NCBI GenBank assembly: GCA_023055425.1
Contig: JALGPY010000004.1
Coordinates: forward strand, 56,629,718-56,693,717
Length of the DNA stretch: 64,000 bases
Origin: Linanthus parryae
Taxonomy: Eukaryota > Streptophyta > Magnoliopsida > Ericales > Polemoniaceae
Direction: 5' to 3'
The notes beneath the pieces are model-generated. The model saw nothing but the letters and a program-made list of their open reading frames with translations, was not told the origin of the DNA and ran no database searches. Made by a program: the position numbers and the translations under genes. Shown here piece after piece: positions 11,324 to 23,100 of the stretch. Position 1 is the first letter of the stretch; each line of letters starts with the position of its first letter.

Positions 11324-12920
11324 TGTTCACGAAAAGTATCACATTTGTAAGTTCTTTTTCTCTTAATTATTTTATATGTTGCTCTGGGAGGAGGACTTTT
11401 GCTTGGTGGCCAAGAAAGCGAAAATGAGGTCCATCTATCCCTTGTCTGTTATATGAATTTGTATGCTCTTCCATTGTTCTCACACATTGAGGTTAATGAG
11501 ATATTTTATTTGGGGGTGGAATAGACTTATTTATTGTTAAATGGTCACTTGCATGATCATTCTTTCATTAGCGATTTACATGAAAAATACAAAAAAAATT
11601 AAAAAATGAAAATCCAGAAGATTAGAAAAAAAAATATGTGAACCTTTCATGAGAAGCATCACTCTTTTCCCATGTCAAACCATAGATTTTTCTCCTTTAT
11701 TTGGTAGTTTATTCATTTTAGCCTTTCATCTTGAGTCTAGATTTTATTTTCTTATTTGATAGATTTATTGAGTCTTAGAAAGTTGTAGTTCAGTCACTTA
11801 TTTCAAAAAAATGAGAAAAAGTGAAAAGGGAGAATTTCAGAAAGCTAGATGTTTCAAATAATGAAAGTCCGTGTTCTTTTTCTTTTTATTTTAAATAAGG
11901 AATTATTTGCTTATACTCAATACATCTCCACCAATATCCCACATTCCGCGATATCATGCTTTCTCACAAAGCGACACACTATATTTACGTTTCATGTTTA
12001 AGTACTTCAAGCTAAGTTGATCACATAAACTTTGATCTTCTACTTTTGATAAATGGTGCATTTTCGAAAGCTATTTGAACTTCACAAAAAGATTTTATTC
12101 TAATTGTTTTCGCGGTGGAAACTTGTAGCCCATTGGAGTGGTGCTGACCAATGGCACCCCATGCGATGCCTAAGAAATAGAGGGGTGTCCGGGGATAATG
12201 TTACGTCACCTGCTAGATAGCTCCCTTGGTTTAGCTTAAAAATCCCACCCGCTTGTATATTCCTCTGTTTTTTTGTGGGTCTTGGAGAGTCTTTGATTGG
12301 AGGAAAAAAAAATGTGTTTGCTATAAATTTTGGAAAAAAAAATTTATGATATATTGCACCACCTCCCAAAAATCCACAAAAGGATCATACAAGCCCACAA
12401 CCACATCCCCCATTCTAAAACTCGTTTTTTTGTTCAAAGTTTTGGAAGTCCATCCTACATGGGTGCTTTTGAATTAGTATGAGAATGACTAGTTTCATGT
12501 GATCCTTATTTTTTGAAGGCATACTTTCTTGCGAACTGGACTTAATTAACAAGTTTGTGGATCGCATGAGTCAGCTTCTACCAAACACCGCCCACATTTG
12601 TATGAGTATATGATTAGACGTCCGTAGGCTTCTTCCTTAATCTTTGTTGACTTTGAGAATTTATTTGAGAAGACATTTGTGCATTCTTCTTTTTTCCCCA
12701 CAAAAAAGTTAAAATTAGCTAGTAATATTTAGGATTTTATATTCTTTGAGTTCTCACTTAGGATAGATAATGTGTGTGTGTGTGTGTGTGTGTTTGTGAA
12801 TATTTGAGTCTTGTTTAGAATTGATTCAACCCTTGTCTAGTTGAGTGTGTGTCTCTCATGATTGGTTCTTCACTAGTTTGCTTATCTTATTGCTCTCTTT
12901 GCTCGAGGACGAGCAAAAGG
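11324..12920 (+). other. 3' untranslated region of the Athila-like element
   Basis: This AT-rich stretch between pol and the polypurine tract has no supported gene. Athila-type elements often keep an env-like frame here, but no convincing one is visible, so it is either absent or decayed. A (TG)n microsatellite lies at about 12771-12793. The segment ends with TGCTCGAGGACGAGCAAAAGG, a phrase commonly seen just before the 3' LTR of Athila/Tat-type gypsy elements. Confidence 0.6.
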
Positions 12921-12932
12921 CTAGTTGGGGGG
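12921..12932 (+). other. Polypurine tract of the Athila-like element
   Basis: The sequence CTAGTTGGGGGG lies just before TGTGTTAACA, the expected LTR start, and directly after the conserved GAGGACGAGCAAAAGG phrase. The position and G-run fit a plus-strand priming site. Confidence 0.65.
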
Positions 12933-14794
12933 TGTGTTAACAACTTAAAATCACATATTCTAGTAGGTTAGTGAACTCTTTTTAACTTACTTTTATGTGT
13001 AATTTATCTATTTTATCTCTCTTTTTAGACTTATGCTTGTTTTCTTAGTGTTGGTTGTTTTTATCTTATTTTGTAGGTAAAGACATGGTAGGAAAATCTT
13101 GAATGATGAATTACGATGATTTGGAGGATTAAGAGACATGAAAAAGGTAATTGGAACGCTTGATTAGAAGATTAGTGAAGATTTGAGAGGCCAAGATTGA
13201 AGACAAAGCAAGTTAGAAGGCCAAAATTACATAAAAGGGGCTTATTTGAAGATAATTTAACGGAATTGGGGCTTAAATGGAGTTTCCCAAACATTTTAAG
13301 GCAGTCTAGAAAAGTTTCTAACGGCAGGGGGCAGTATTTGCACTTTAACGGAAGTTGGGGGCCATTTTAGAGCCCCCATCAAACACAGGGGGGCTAGATT
13401 GCAAATTTCGCCAAACAACTCAGCAACAGAAGCGCAGCTTCTCTCTCCCCGATGCGTCAACACAGAGCAACGAACAGAATCCATGGATGAAGAGACGAAG
13501 CTTGATTGTCGGCCAAAACCACCTCAAATCCTCTACAAAACGCTTGAATCCGGTACCATATTGCTCCTCCGCCCAAGCTCTGTCTACTACAACCCTTAAT
13601 TCGGCCCAAGATTGATCCAATCAAGAAAACCCAAATTATAGGGTTCATGGGAAGCTACTGTAAATTAATGAAAGAGGAGCTCTAAGATGAATTGGAGGGT
13701 TGAGATGTGTTCTTGGAGGCCAAGAAACCCTTTCCCCACTGCCTATATAAGTTTAAGACGGAGATGAAGAAATCCCTGACACACTCACGAATTTTCTGAA
13801 GCCAAATGATGCATTTCTCTTCTCTCTCCGCTTGGCCAATTCTGGGTTTCTCTTGTGTTTCTGAGCTCATTCTGAGATACTATAGAGCCAAGAACAACCA
13901 TAGAGGAGGGAGGTTTTGGATTTAGCTTGTTCCCATCTCTTATTCTTCATTTTTCTTGGTTCTTGGTTAGTTAGCTACTATTAGTTGATAATTCAGGGTT
14001 AAATGGGCTGCTAGTAGTTGGTTTAGTGTAGCTTGGAATCAAATTTAGTAGTTCGAATCAAGTATTATAGTGTTTGATCTTCATTTTTGGTGTTTGAAGC
14101 TTAGTACTCTTGTAAGCTTGTTGCTACACCATGAATATCAATACATCTTCATATTGTTCATGTATGATGATTAGCTAATTCATTTAGTTGGATTTATTTG
14201 GTGAATCTAGATGGTTCATGAGACTTGAATACTCTTGTGCTTCTGATTTTGGTGCTTGGGTATTTGAATTTGTGAGTTCTTTGTGTTGAGGTAGAAATCT
14301 CTAGCGTAGCTTGATTGTGTATGTGTATTTAAAGCAAAACACATATACATAACCCTTGATATACTATTGATTTCGATTTCTCATTTTGAAATCACGAATT
14401 GAGTATTTGAGCTGATGAACAAAGTGTTGGATTCAAGTTACATGAATCACTAGAGAAACCAAATTAGGCCAACTCGTCACAAACTTGCTTGAAATCTTTG
14501 CTTTACTTTCTTAGTTACTTTCATTAATTTTTTCGTCATCAAAAACTCTTGCTCCATCACTTGTGTGGTGGATTCTAAAGCTTGGCTAGCTCTAAAGCCT
14601 ATGAGAACTCGTTTAATTTTTAGTAGTTGCTTAGTACTTGTGTTAGCTTAGAGTGTCTCCTCTTGCTCAATCCTTGTGGATTCGACTCCGGTCTTATCGG
14701 ATTATTACTTGAGACGATATCCTATACTTGGGATTTGGAACGAACACTGAGACTTAAAGTGATTGTCTCGCATGTCCAATGTGTTGTTTCGACA
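12933..14794 (+). mobile_element. Probable 3' LTR of the Athila-like element
   Basis: The segment starts TGTGTTAACA after the polypurine tract. It has a + strand TATA box (TATATAA, 13744-13750) and ends near TTCGACA at about 14794. Just before the end it carries the 'CCTTGTGGATTCGACTCCGG' phrase typical of Athila/Tat LTR tails. The 5' partner is outside the window, so the right edge is an estimate. Short frames inside are not coding. Confidence 0.65.
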
Positions 14795-16226
14795 TACAAA
14801 AATGGTGAAAATATTAATAGTTGTAGTTGTGTAGAAGCATGGGATGTTGCTGAGGCTTGAGGGTAGGAACAAATACGAGATTAAAGACGGCGCTTTTTCA
14901 AGAAGTTAAAAGGCATTAGTGAAAACATGTTATAATAAGTAAGCATCTTCTAGGATGGGGGATGATCATTAGTTGAATAAGAAGATAATCATAATCATCA
15001 CCTGATGTCAAAGACTAACCTTTATTTGCCCGTTATACCTTGTACCGACCTACAAATCATAGGCTTGTTTGACTGGTACATTGCAGGATCTACTATTACA
15101 ATCTATGTTACATTGGAGGACCACGAAGAACCAAACTTGGGTGTTTCAAAAAGCATGGGTCCTAATCACAAAGAATTTCACTTTAGCAAGCATATGACAA
15201 TGCAATTGCCCTATTTGATGTGTATTTATTTAACGAGATGCAAACAACTTAATATGGACAATCCCTATGGTTAATAATTTACCAAATACTGGTTTAACAG
15301 TCAATTAATAAAAATACAAAGTCATTTGATTCATAGACACTAGATAGATTAAGGAGAAGTAAAAACATTTAGGAATTTCAAGAATTCTGTTTTGCTGCTT
15401 TGAATGCTCGTATTTGATTAGTGTTTGGTTCAACTTGAATGCTCCTATTTGATTTCAGCTTTTGGGAAATAACTCGTTTGAGGTCAATGGACAATTGAAC
15501 TTAAATAAAACAGCTGCGAAACAATCTTCCCAAATTTCAAATCTTAAAGAAATCAATTCTATCTTTCTCAGATCTTACTAAGTATGTAAAAATGCTAACA
15601 TACACTTTTGTAAACATGATTCCAACCTATCTATCATTTTTTTAAGAGTTCAAGTTCAATACCAACTGATTCTAACTTGAGCATATCTTTGGAACTTCAA
15701 ATCACTAACAAATTAGCTAGAAATGTAGTTTAAACCTTGAAATCATGAAAATGAACTAAGTGCAAGGTTGTATGTTATCTAACATGTATAACTCGTGAAT
15801 TTTATATGATAAGACTTATTGCAAGAGATTGGAGGCATACACCGAAGAAACTCAAGCAAACTACATGAATTTAAATGAAGCTAGAGATGTGATTTACCTA
15901 GTTCTAAGTTTGGATGGTGATGAGGAACTCAAGAAAACTTGAAAGAGCTTTGTAGAACACGAAATTAAAGAGATAGAGAGAGAGAGAAGTTGATGTAAAA
16001 TGAAATAAAAAGGAGTTGGTCTCCTTGTTATGGCCGGATGCACATGTCGGAAAATCCACAAGTTCTTGTGCTTATTGACAAGGACTTGATGATGTAAGAA
16101 ATTTAGGTGTTTGTTTCACTTTTTTATGTTCCTATTTGGGATTTGTTTGTGTAGTTAGATGAAATATAGGGTGCTAGAAATAGTTTCCATTGAGGCAACA
16201 TTTTAGAGGTGTAAAGATAGTCTATA
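14795..16226. other. Intergenic DNA, nothing recognised
   Basis: This is AT-rich DNA between the Athila-like LTR and a possible CACTA end. An 89-codon frame at 15005-15274 has no motif I recognise and no promoter or splice context, so I do not call it a gene. No repeat boundary is evident. Confidence 0.4.
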
Positions 16227-16510
16227 CACTAAAAGAGAATCTATTTTTTACGAAGAGCAAACTCGTCATTAAATCAAAAAAGTCGTCGTTAGAATGAAAG
16301 AACGATGAACATAGGTGGTTGCTCGTCCGTCTGAATAGCTCGGTCATTAGTTTGAACGGGCGACAAACCCAAAAGTTGGTCGGTGGAAAATAATTACAGA
16401 CCACTTTTGTCGACCACTTCTCATCGTCGTTTATCTTTTGCCGACTGCTTTGCGACCACGAAATTCCGTGGACAAAAATTTTGTCGACGATAATTTCGAC
16501 CAAAATTGTT
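16227..16510 (+). mobile_element. Possible CACTA-type transposon terminus
   Basis: The stretch begins CACTAAAAGAGAAT, which resembles the CACTA transposon terminus. It continues with clustered short units in both orientations such as GTCGTCG, CGTCGTT, TTGTCGAC and GTCGACGATAAT, similar to CACTA subterminal repeats. No matching TAGTG end or 3-bp duplication was found; the right side appears cut by other sequence at about 16511. The call rests only on pattern. Confidence 0.35.
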
Positions 16511-17659
16511 TGTCGTTTGCAACAACCCCCTTATCTGGATCAGGACAAGACCGGGAGGGTGATGCTAAATAAAAGCGGCAGAGAACAAAATCAATACATT
16601 TCACAACAATTATTCATATTATTAAACATCAAACTTAGAGTCTTTTACACACACTGATCACTATTATACAATACTTATCTAGCATTATAAGATTATCTAA
16701 CAGTGACGTCCATAGTCTACAAGAGTCTCGCACCCCTTCTATTTTACAGTTCAATGTCCTAGACCCGGGGTGGGAACGAAAACCGGAACCGCAGTTTAAA
16801 AAGTCAGCAAGAAATGCTGATGGAGATACACCTTAGAGTGTAAAACAAGAAAGATGACATCTATTGCGTATTCATGAGTTAAAACAAATCACAAGATATG
16901 AGTAAAATATTTGTCAGAGTTTGCAGCAACATAAATAGTATTAACTGTAAGGATAATCCGGTATAATTCTACTTTCAATATAAGTTATTGGGCACAGTAA
17001 CCGAAGTTGATAAGAACAATCCTCTGATCTGATATCCTGATCGAGGGTTGGGAAAAACATTCCCTTGGAAACCTTCCCGCGTAGGACGACGACGAGAGAG
17101 AAAACATTTCCTCTGTGCCTGGCGTTGTGGAGAACCTCTCCCGCCCCCACTTACATACCATACTAGACCTTAAGTCTCAACACTCCCTTGGGGATCATAA
17201 TTCTAAAATATTAGTACTAGATGGGACTTAGCCAACAAGGCAAAGGGTCGGGCCAACTAAGGGCCAAACCAACCCAATAAGGGCAAATAAGGCAACAAAG
17301 GGAAAATCCAAACCACTGGTTCCGGTACATGTGAGCTCAGTTTGAAATCAATCATTTTGAACGTAAGTAAACTCAAGTAAAGCATATTTATCGCAAAAAA
17401 GAGTTTGAGACAATTTTTAAAATCATGTCACGACACGAATGAAGCTAGGCAAGCAAGACTAAGCATATAACTCACCTGAAGTCAATTCAGTAGTTAGTAC
17501 AAAGGATGGTCGAAGCCTATGTTCACAAATCCGTCGCCTACAATTTACGAATCCCTAGTCACAACAGTGTTATATCTCAATAAGCAAATGCACTAGCCCT
17601 GTACAAATGCTTGGCTAGAACCAAAACAGCTCAGATCTCCTTGTAAGAAAAAAAAAATA
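16511..17659. other. Unclassified repeat-like segment
   Basis: The segment opens TTGCAACAACCCCCTTATC and continues with GGACAAGACCGGGAGGG. Its reverse complement resembles the tail of some chromovirus LTRs, which often end in GGGGTGTTACA-like sequence. No coding sequence, partner copy or target duplication is visible. It could be a solo LTR, or it could replace the missing 3' LTR of Sirevirus-like copy C1. Confidence 0.3.
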
Positions 17660-18213
17660 AAAATCTAGATTTCTCCCCCTATTTGACTTTCATCAAAAAA
17701 GAATGAGAAGATGTTGAATCAAAGTTTATTTTAAGGCTTTAAAAGACAGTTTTAAAAGACAAAATTTTCAAGACTTTGAAAAGGATTTCAAGGCCTTGAA
17801 AAGGAGAAGAAAGAGTAGGCAACAGTTAAGGGGTTGGGACTTCATCTCCTTGCTGCTCTGCATCTTCTTCCTGACTATTTCCCTTATTATCTTCAACTTG
17901 TTCATCTTCTTTTTGAGCCACATCAACATGATCAATGACCGAGTTTATGGTCTTGATCACACTGTTGAACATGAACGTTAACCCTTCTAAAGCTTTCCTT
18001 CCATGTTTCAGTTTCTTCTTTACAAAAGACCTTTTCTTAAAAACTGGAGAATTTTTCTTATGATCTTTTCTTCCAGTTTCCAGGCTAGATTCTGACTCAG
18101 CTTCTTGAACTTCTTTCTCCTTTTTTCCCTTCTTTGATAAAGGATAGGTTTCATATGAACTTGAAGTTGCATCTGAATCTAATTCTTGAATGTAGATCTT
18201 TTCTTTACCTTTG
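17660..18213 (-). pseudogene. Sirevirus-like copy C1: coding region after RNase H, and PPT
   Basis: On the minus strand this continues the C1 frame interrupted at 35104. It reads through a charged, Lys/Glu-rich stretch (LSKKGKKEKEVQEAESE; FKKRSFVKKKLKHGRKALEG; DHVDVAQKEDEQVED) with no catalytic motif. It ends near a polypurine tract, AATAGGGGGAGAAATC (minus strand, about 17668-17683). Sirevirus-type copia elements often carry extra coding sequence between RNase H and the 3' LTR. One exact CAAGGCCTTG palindrome lies at 17789-17798. No LTR matching 47679-48790 follows. Confidence 0.6.
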
Positions 18214-18833
18214 TGATAACTATGTATTAGAGTTATATTTCTTACACGATTTACTTTATTTTGCGTGATTTACAGGTAAATATTATGAGTTTTGCGCTGT
18301 GAATGCGGGGATTTTATGAGTTAGAGCTATTTGTTCTTAATTGACAAGTCCGGGCGTTTTCTAGTCAATTTGAGCTTTATTTTTAACGTTTGATTGCACG
18401 TGTTGTGTTCGTGTTGTTTTGACAGAGAATGGAACTTGGGAGGTCAAGCGAGAAGGGAAGAAAACGAACTTCGGAAACGGGTAAATCTCAAGGAATTAGC
18501 TAGCGACGAAGAAGAGAAAAGTTGTCAACAAGCTGCTACAATTAACTACATCATACACCACATAATCACCATGATTCCACCTCATAACCATTTCACCCTA
18601 CTGAATTCACCTCAATTCTCTGTCATAACCATTCCCAACCATAACCCACAAAATACGACTGCCTATAACCAAGACACCCACCTTCAATTCCTACATAACC
18701 AAACTAAATACCATCAACCTTGGCCATTCACCTACAGACCCATTAAACCAAACAAAACCTCCATTATCCAACTCCTCCATGTACACCCTTAGGCAAACTG
18801 AACTCACCACGACACATTGCCTTCATTCATTAC
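18214..18833 (+). mobile_element. Solo gypsy LTR, left part (split by the Tat element)
   Basis: The LTR begins TGATAAC at 18214 and continues at 32997. It ends in ACACGTAAGAAATCGTGTCA at 35103, the same tail as the LTRs of the non-autonomous gypsy element at 37140-44782. Without the Tat insertion it is about 2.73 kb. Flanks CTTTG (18209-18213) and TTTTG (35104-35108) form an imperfect 5-bp target duplication within Sirevirus-like copy C1. That makes it a solo LTR left by recombination, not an LTR with a lost body. Confidence 0.75.
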
Positions 18834-19445
18834 TGTGTACGAGAGAATCCTTTGAGGAAGATTCAATATACACCAAGAGTAGGGAATAGAAAGAACACGG
18901 AAAGAGTTGAGTGTGTGTAGGGAGAGAGTAAGGCAATGGCAACTATATGAGAGAGAGACAGAATTTTGGCAGAGCTTCTGCGTAATTCAGGTGATTCGTC
19001 CTCTGTAAGGAAGGGTTAATGATACTATATATAGTTGAGAATATGACCGTTGTAGGGGGTTAATTCACCCATTATTGGTGGCTTAATTACCTTAACCACA
19101 ACGGCACGTTCATCTGCATATATAGGGACCATTACGCACTTCGTCCGCGTATACCAGAACCGTTATGAGGTTGACCGGGTTTATGGAGCTCGTGCCATAA
19201 ATCTCTCAAAGCAGTTAATAAAGGTCGCGTGCAGGCTTGGTTGTCGCTCGCGCGCGACAGGGCTTACTCTAGCCTCCAAACCACTAAGTCCCTACAATTC
19301 CCGTGTGGTGGTATGCGAGGGCCCTGTCTCGCATCCCCCACGTGGATCAGCGCGGGTGGTGATCGAGTGTGTGTGGAGCACAGCTAGGTGTGCTAGATGA
19401 TCGCCACGTGGCTAAGGTCTGCCTATCTAGAAAGCACTATCTACA
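18834..19445 (-). mobile_element. 3' LTR of the Tat-like element
   Basis: This 612-bp LTR has a minus-strand TATA box within CTATATATAG at about 19025-19034. Against the other LTR it carries an extra stretch of roughly 50 bp (about 19320-19375, GGGCCCTGTCTCGCATC...), plus scattered substitutions. Confidence 0.93.
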
Positions 19446-19460
19446 TTAGCCCCCTTTTTG
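19446..19460 (-). other. Polypurine tract of the Tat-like element
   Basis: The minus strand reads GCAAAAAGGGGGCTAA immediately before the 3' LTR start TGTAGATAG. It fixes the element's orientation as minus and marks the plus-strand primer. Confidence 0.85.
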
Positions 19461-20188
19461 CGCGTGAAGACGCCTAGTCGGATAGACTCTAATGCACAAA
19501 AACCAGTGCATGTGTCGTTGCCACGCACCAATTCAAATTCACGCATAATCAGCCCCCGTGCGTGCCATTATGACCTAGAATCCCTAGAGTCGTGTCGTCT
19601 GTTCTATTAGGTTTTTAGGCATGACGTCGGCACCAGCTTGTGATTGCGCGATTCGACGGTGACGGTTGTGATTCGGCTACTGAAAGGACGCGACTCTTCA
19701 GTGTCTTTGAATAAATACTCCATGCCCTCCATTGTTGCAATGTATCACTTCTCTCTCTAAAGTGAATGGTACCTGTGAGCCTCCAAGAGCAGATTCAAGT
19801 AATCAACCACCAATTCTTCCTTATCAATCGTCTCCTTCAACTTGCTTCATCAAAACAAGGTTGGCTTTGCTCAATTCCATTAATGAATTCAAATATCCTT
19901 TGAACTGTCTTGGATCTGCAAACCAGAACAATTTGGAATACGTCATTTATTGAAATCTGCGAAAGAGGTTCTTATTAAACCCTAAAAGATTGAATCACCC
20001 GATTGAAGCGATTTTTAAACAGTAAATTTCTTCAATTCTGAGATCCTAAACCCAGAACTGACCCCGAACTGTTCATCTTCTTCTGATTTGAAAACAAACC
20101 AAAATTGTTTCTTGAATCTGAACTGAAATTTAAACTGAAAGTGGGTATATTTCTCCCCCCCCCCCTTTTTTCTTGCTTTTCTACGAAA
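19461..20188 (+). promoter_or_regulatory. Probable promoter and 5' UTR of the antisense PMD gene
   Basis: These roughly 730 bp upstream of the PMD gene ATG contain no coding frame. A TATA-like GAATAAATACT lies at about 19707-19718, followed by a CT-rich stretch. A run of about ten C bases lies at 20153-20165, just before the start codon. The assignment follows from position alone. Confidence 0.4.
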
Positions 20189-23100
20189 ATGGCCAAGACA
20201 AAAGGATCTAAACTCGTCAAAGAACCTCAAGAAATACTTGATCTTCCAAAGACCCTGTGGAGAAAAGCCCCCTATCTAGGTGGGAAGGACTTTTATCATG
20301 CTAGGGTTAAGGTAAAGAATCTACCGGCTCCTGCCCCCTATGGAGAATTGCTAACACTAACCCCGCCTACCACTGTAGCCATGTTAGAGTTAATCGACTC
20401 TAAGGATGTGGTAAGGTTAGGAGTTAAAAACTGTTTCTTCCCTCATACTGCAAATTCTACCCGGGCCTTTGTACAAAAGATGGATTTTATGGATGAGTGG
20501 ATTGACCATGTATTGACCCACCATGCTATCGTATTAGACAATTCTGGGATCTATTTCGCAGTTTGTGCTATGAAGGGTGCTGTCGTGAACCTGGATCCAT
20601 CCATGCTTCTAAACCTTCTTTCTGGCTATTCACCTGCGACCCATACCTTCCATTTTGCTGAATTCGAGGCTGCTCCCACTTTAGAAGATGTAAAAATTCT
20701 ATATGACCTTTCCCCTATAAGTGAAGTGGATCCTTTGAGCGCTTTGAAACCAAATCCAAAGCTTACTCTTTATGCGCAGATGGAGGAATGCTTGACTGAG
20801 GTGAAGAAAATCTCTACTCGGTGGACATCTGCGAAAGTTCTTCCTGAATGGCAGCTAGTTCAGACCTCTGCGAAGAAAACTTGGGGAAAGTGGGTGGAAT
20901 ACTTCTTTCACGACTATGCGAATGGTAGTATTACCAAGGAAATTCTGGATAAAGATCCGAATGCGAAGAATTACATAGAGGGGAAAGGGTATCATCTGAC
21001 CTTGTGCGGCTTTCTTTGTGCCTGGTTGTCGAGGTATTTGATTGACGATCATCCTCATGATGGGGTTTTTTATCATGTTCTCCCCATTGTTGTGAAGCTG
21101 GCCCTCGGCCTGAAAGTCGCACTTGGGCCTCTGGTGCTAGGCACCTTATATCATCGATTGGACCAGCTGGTGGTGGCGATCAAAGACTCTCGTGGGCGTC
21201 TTGATGTGTTGACTTTTGTCAACATTGCATTTCTTACCATGTGGGTTTTGGAGCGATGGCCCTCTTATGCTCCTGTTCCTTCTAGGCCCAGTAAGTGGTG
21301 CGTTCCAGGTGCGGAGAACGAACTTCCCAGTGGGAGAGCTGCTCGATGGTTCAGAACCAATCTTCCCAAGTGCACATGGAGTATTATATGCGATGACCGG
21401 AGCAAGTTTACAGCTAGGCCTTATTCCACAAGCATTGGAAAATGGGCGATGGTTTACGAAGCTGTACTCCACTTGATCTGGTTCCTACTCAGAAGAGCTC
21501 CTTCTCAAAGGTCATGATCGCTATCGCGAATTCTTCTGCTGGTGCTTGAGAGTTTCCCTTCCTGCTCTTGCCGAAAATATTTCTGAGCTGACTCCCAGAT
21601 ATGAAAAGATCACAGTCGATGTTGACCCAACTCGCGTCTCTCCCCAATTTGGTTTTGATGCAGTGGCGCCTTCCATCTGGCCTAAGTCTATCGCAAGGAA
21701 TTGCTACAAGCGACTTCTGATAGGTAAGTGCAAAACGATCTTTCTGAGCAACTTTCCCTTCATCCAACCCTCAGGTAGTCGTGTAGGTCGCCTTTCCAAG
21801 AATTGGATTGTTGACTGGGCTGCCCAGCAGGCCAGGTTTGAGACACACTCTGCTCCTACTCCCAGTAAAGATCATGTGATTAAGAGGAATGCCTTTCCAT
21901 TCCGCTCCAATTGCATCTTGGATGACACCCAATATGGTTTTTATTCCTTGCTCGATTCTGATAATCACTTGTGCCCAGCCAGCATTCTTGGGGAGAAGAT
22001 GACTGCTGTTAGGGAGGGAATTTCACATGTAATCAAGTATAGCGAAGATTTTGCTAAGGTAAACAATTTTCCTTTATGCGTGATAAGCTTCTTCCTTTTG
22101 GCGCGTTGAAACTTACACCCCATTTTCTGTTTTAGTGTTATCTGAGGAGGTTCGCATCTGGAGAACGCTCCAAATTGCTGGTCAACTCTATCGTTGCCGC
22201 AAAAAGGCAAGGCGAGAAAATTCCCGTGACAATGGAGCTGGCTCCCCAAGTAGAAGCTCGGATACGCGAGGAGATGGATGTCTTTGATTGCTCACTGATA
22301 AACAATACTGCCGAAGCGAATGCAGAGGTTTCCCCAAAGGCCAAAAGGCAAAAGCAGAAGGGCATTGTGATTTCTTCCCTTCCTAGAAGTGCTCAAACTC
22401 CGTATCCTGCGAAGTCTCTTGCATCTAAGGACAAAGGCAAAGGCCGTATGCCGATCAAGACACAGAAAGAGATCGTGGTCGAGACCTTGATTCCTTTTGG
22501 TCAGGAAGAAGAGGAAGAGGAGGACGAAGGAAGAGAGGCGAGGGAAGAAGATGATGAAGAAGAAAGAGATGGAAGCGAAAGAAGAGAAGACAAGGATGAG
22601 ATAAGAGAAGAAAGCGAAGAAGGTACGTTAAATAAACTTGTCTTCCTCGCACATTGGCTTTCAAAATGATTGTTTATCGATTTTCTTCGCAGATGATGAC
22701 ACAGAGACCATCAGCGGCCTTCAGGCCAAGGAGAGGAAAAAGACCAAAGGTTCTCTCTCTGACATTTCCAGCAAGGCTATAGACGAAGATATCATTGCTG
22801 AGTCTGAGAGAATGGCTGCTGAAGCAGAAGAGAGAAGGAGTAAGCTCGAGGAAGATGAGATCGAGCTCATGAAAAGGAGAAGTCTGGAAGAACAACCTGC
22901 TGACAACGCAGACGTGGCTGCCTTGTAACATTCCCAGGAGGACTTTGAGGAGATCGCATGTGGCAAAGAAGGTGAGATTTTTAACCCCTCTGTAACTTAT
23001 CAGGAAGTAATTATTGTTGCGTTAAATCATGGCTTATCAAAAGATGATATTCGACGATCGATAGTAGGCAAGTGTGGCGAACCCTCCGGTAATTATTCAA

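Noticed and set aside
14627..14860. 77-codon frame at the end of the Athila-like LTR
   Set aside because: It overlaps the conserved LTR tail phrase (TGTGGATTCGACTCC) and is non-coding.
15005..15274. 89-codon + strand frame in intergenic DNA
   Set aside because: No recognisable motif, promoter or splice signals; chance length for a 64-kb window.
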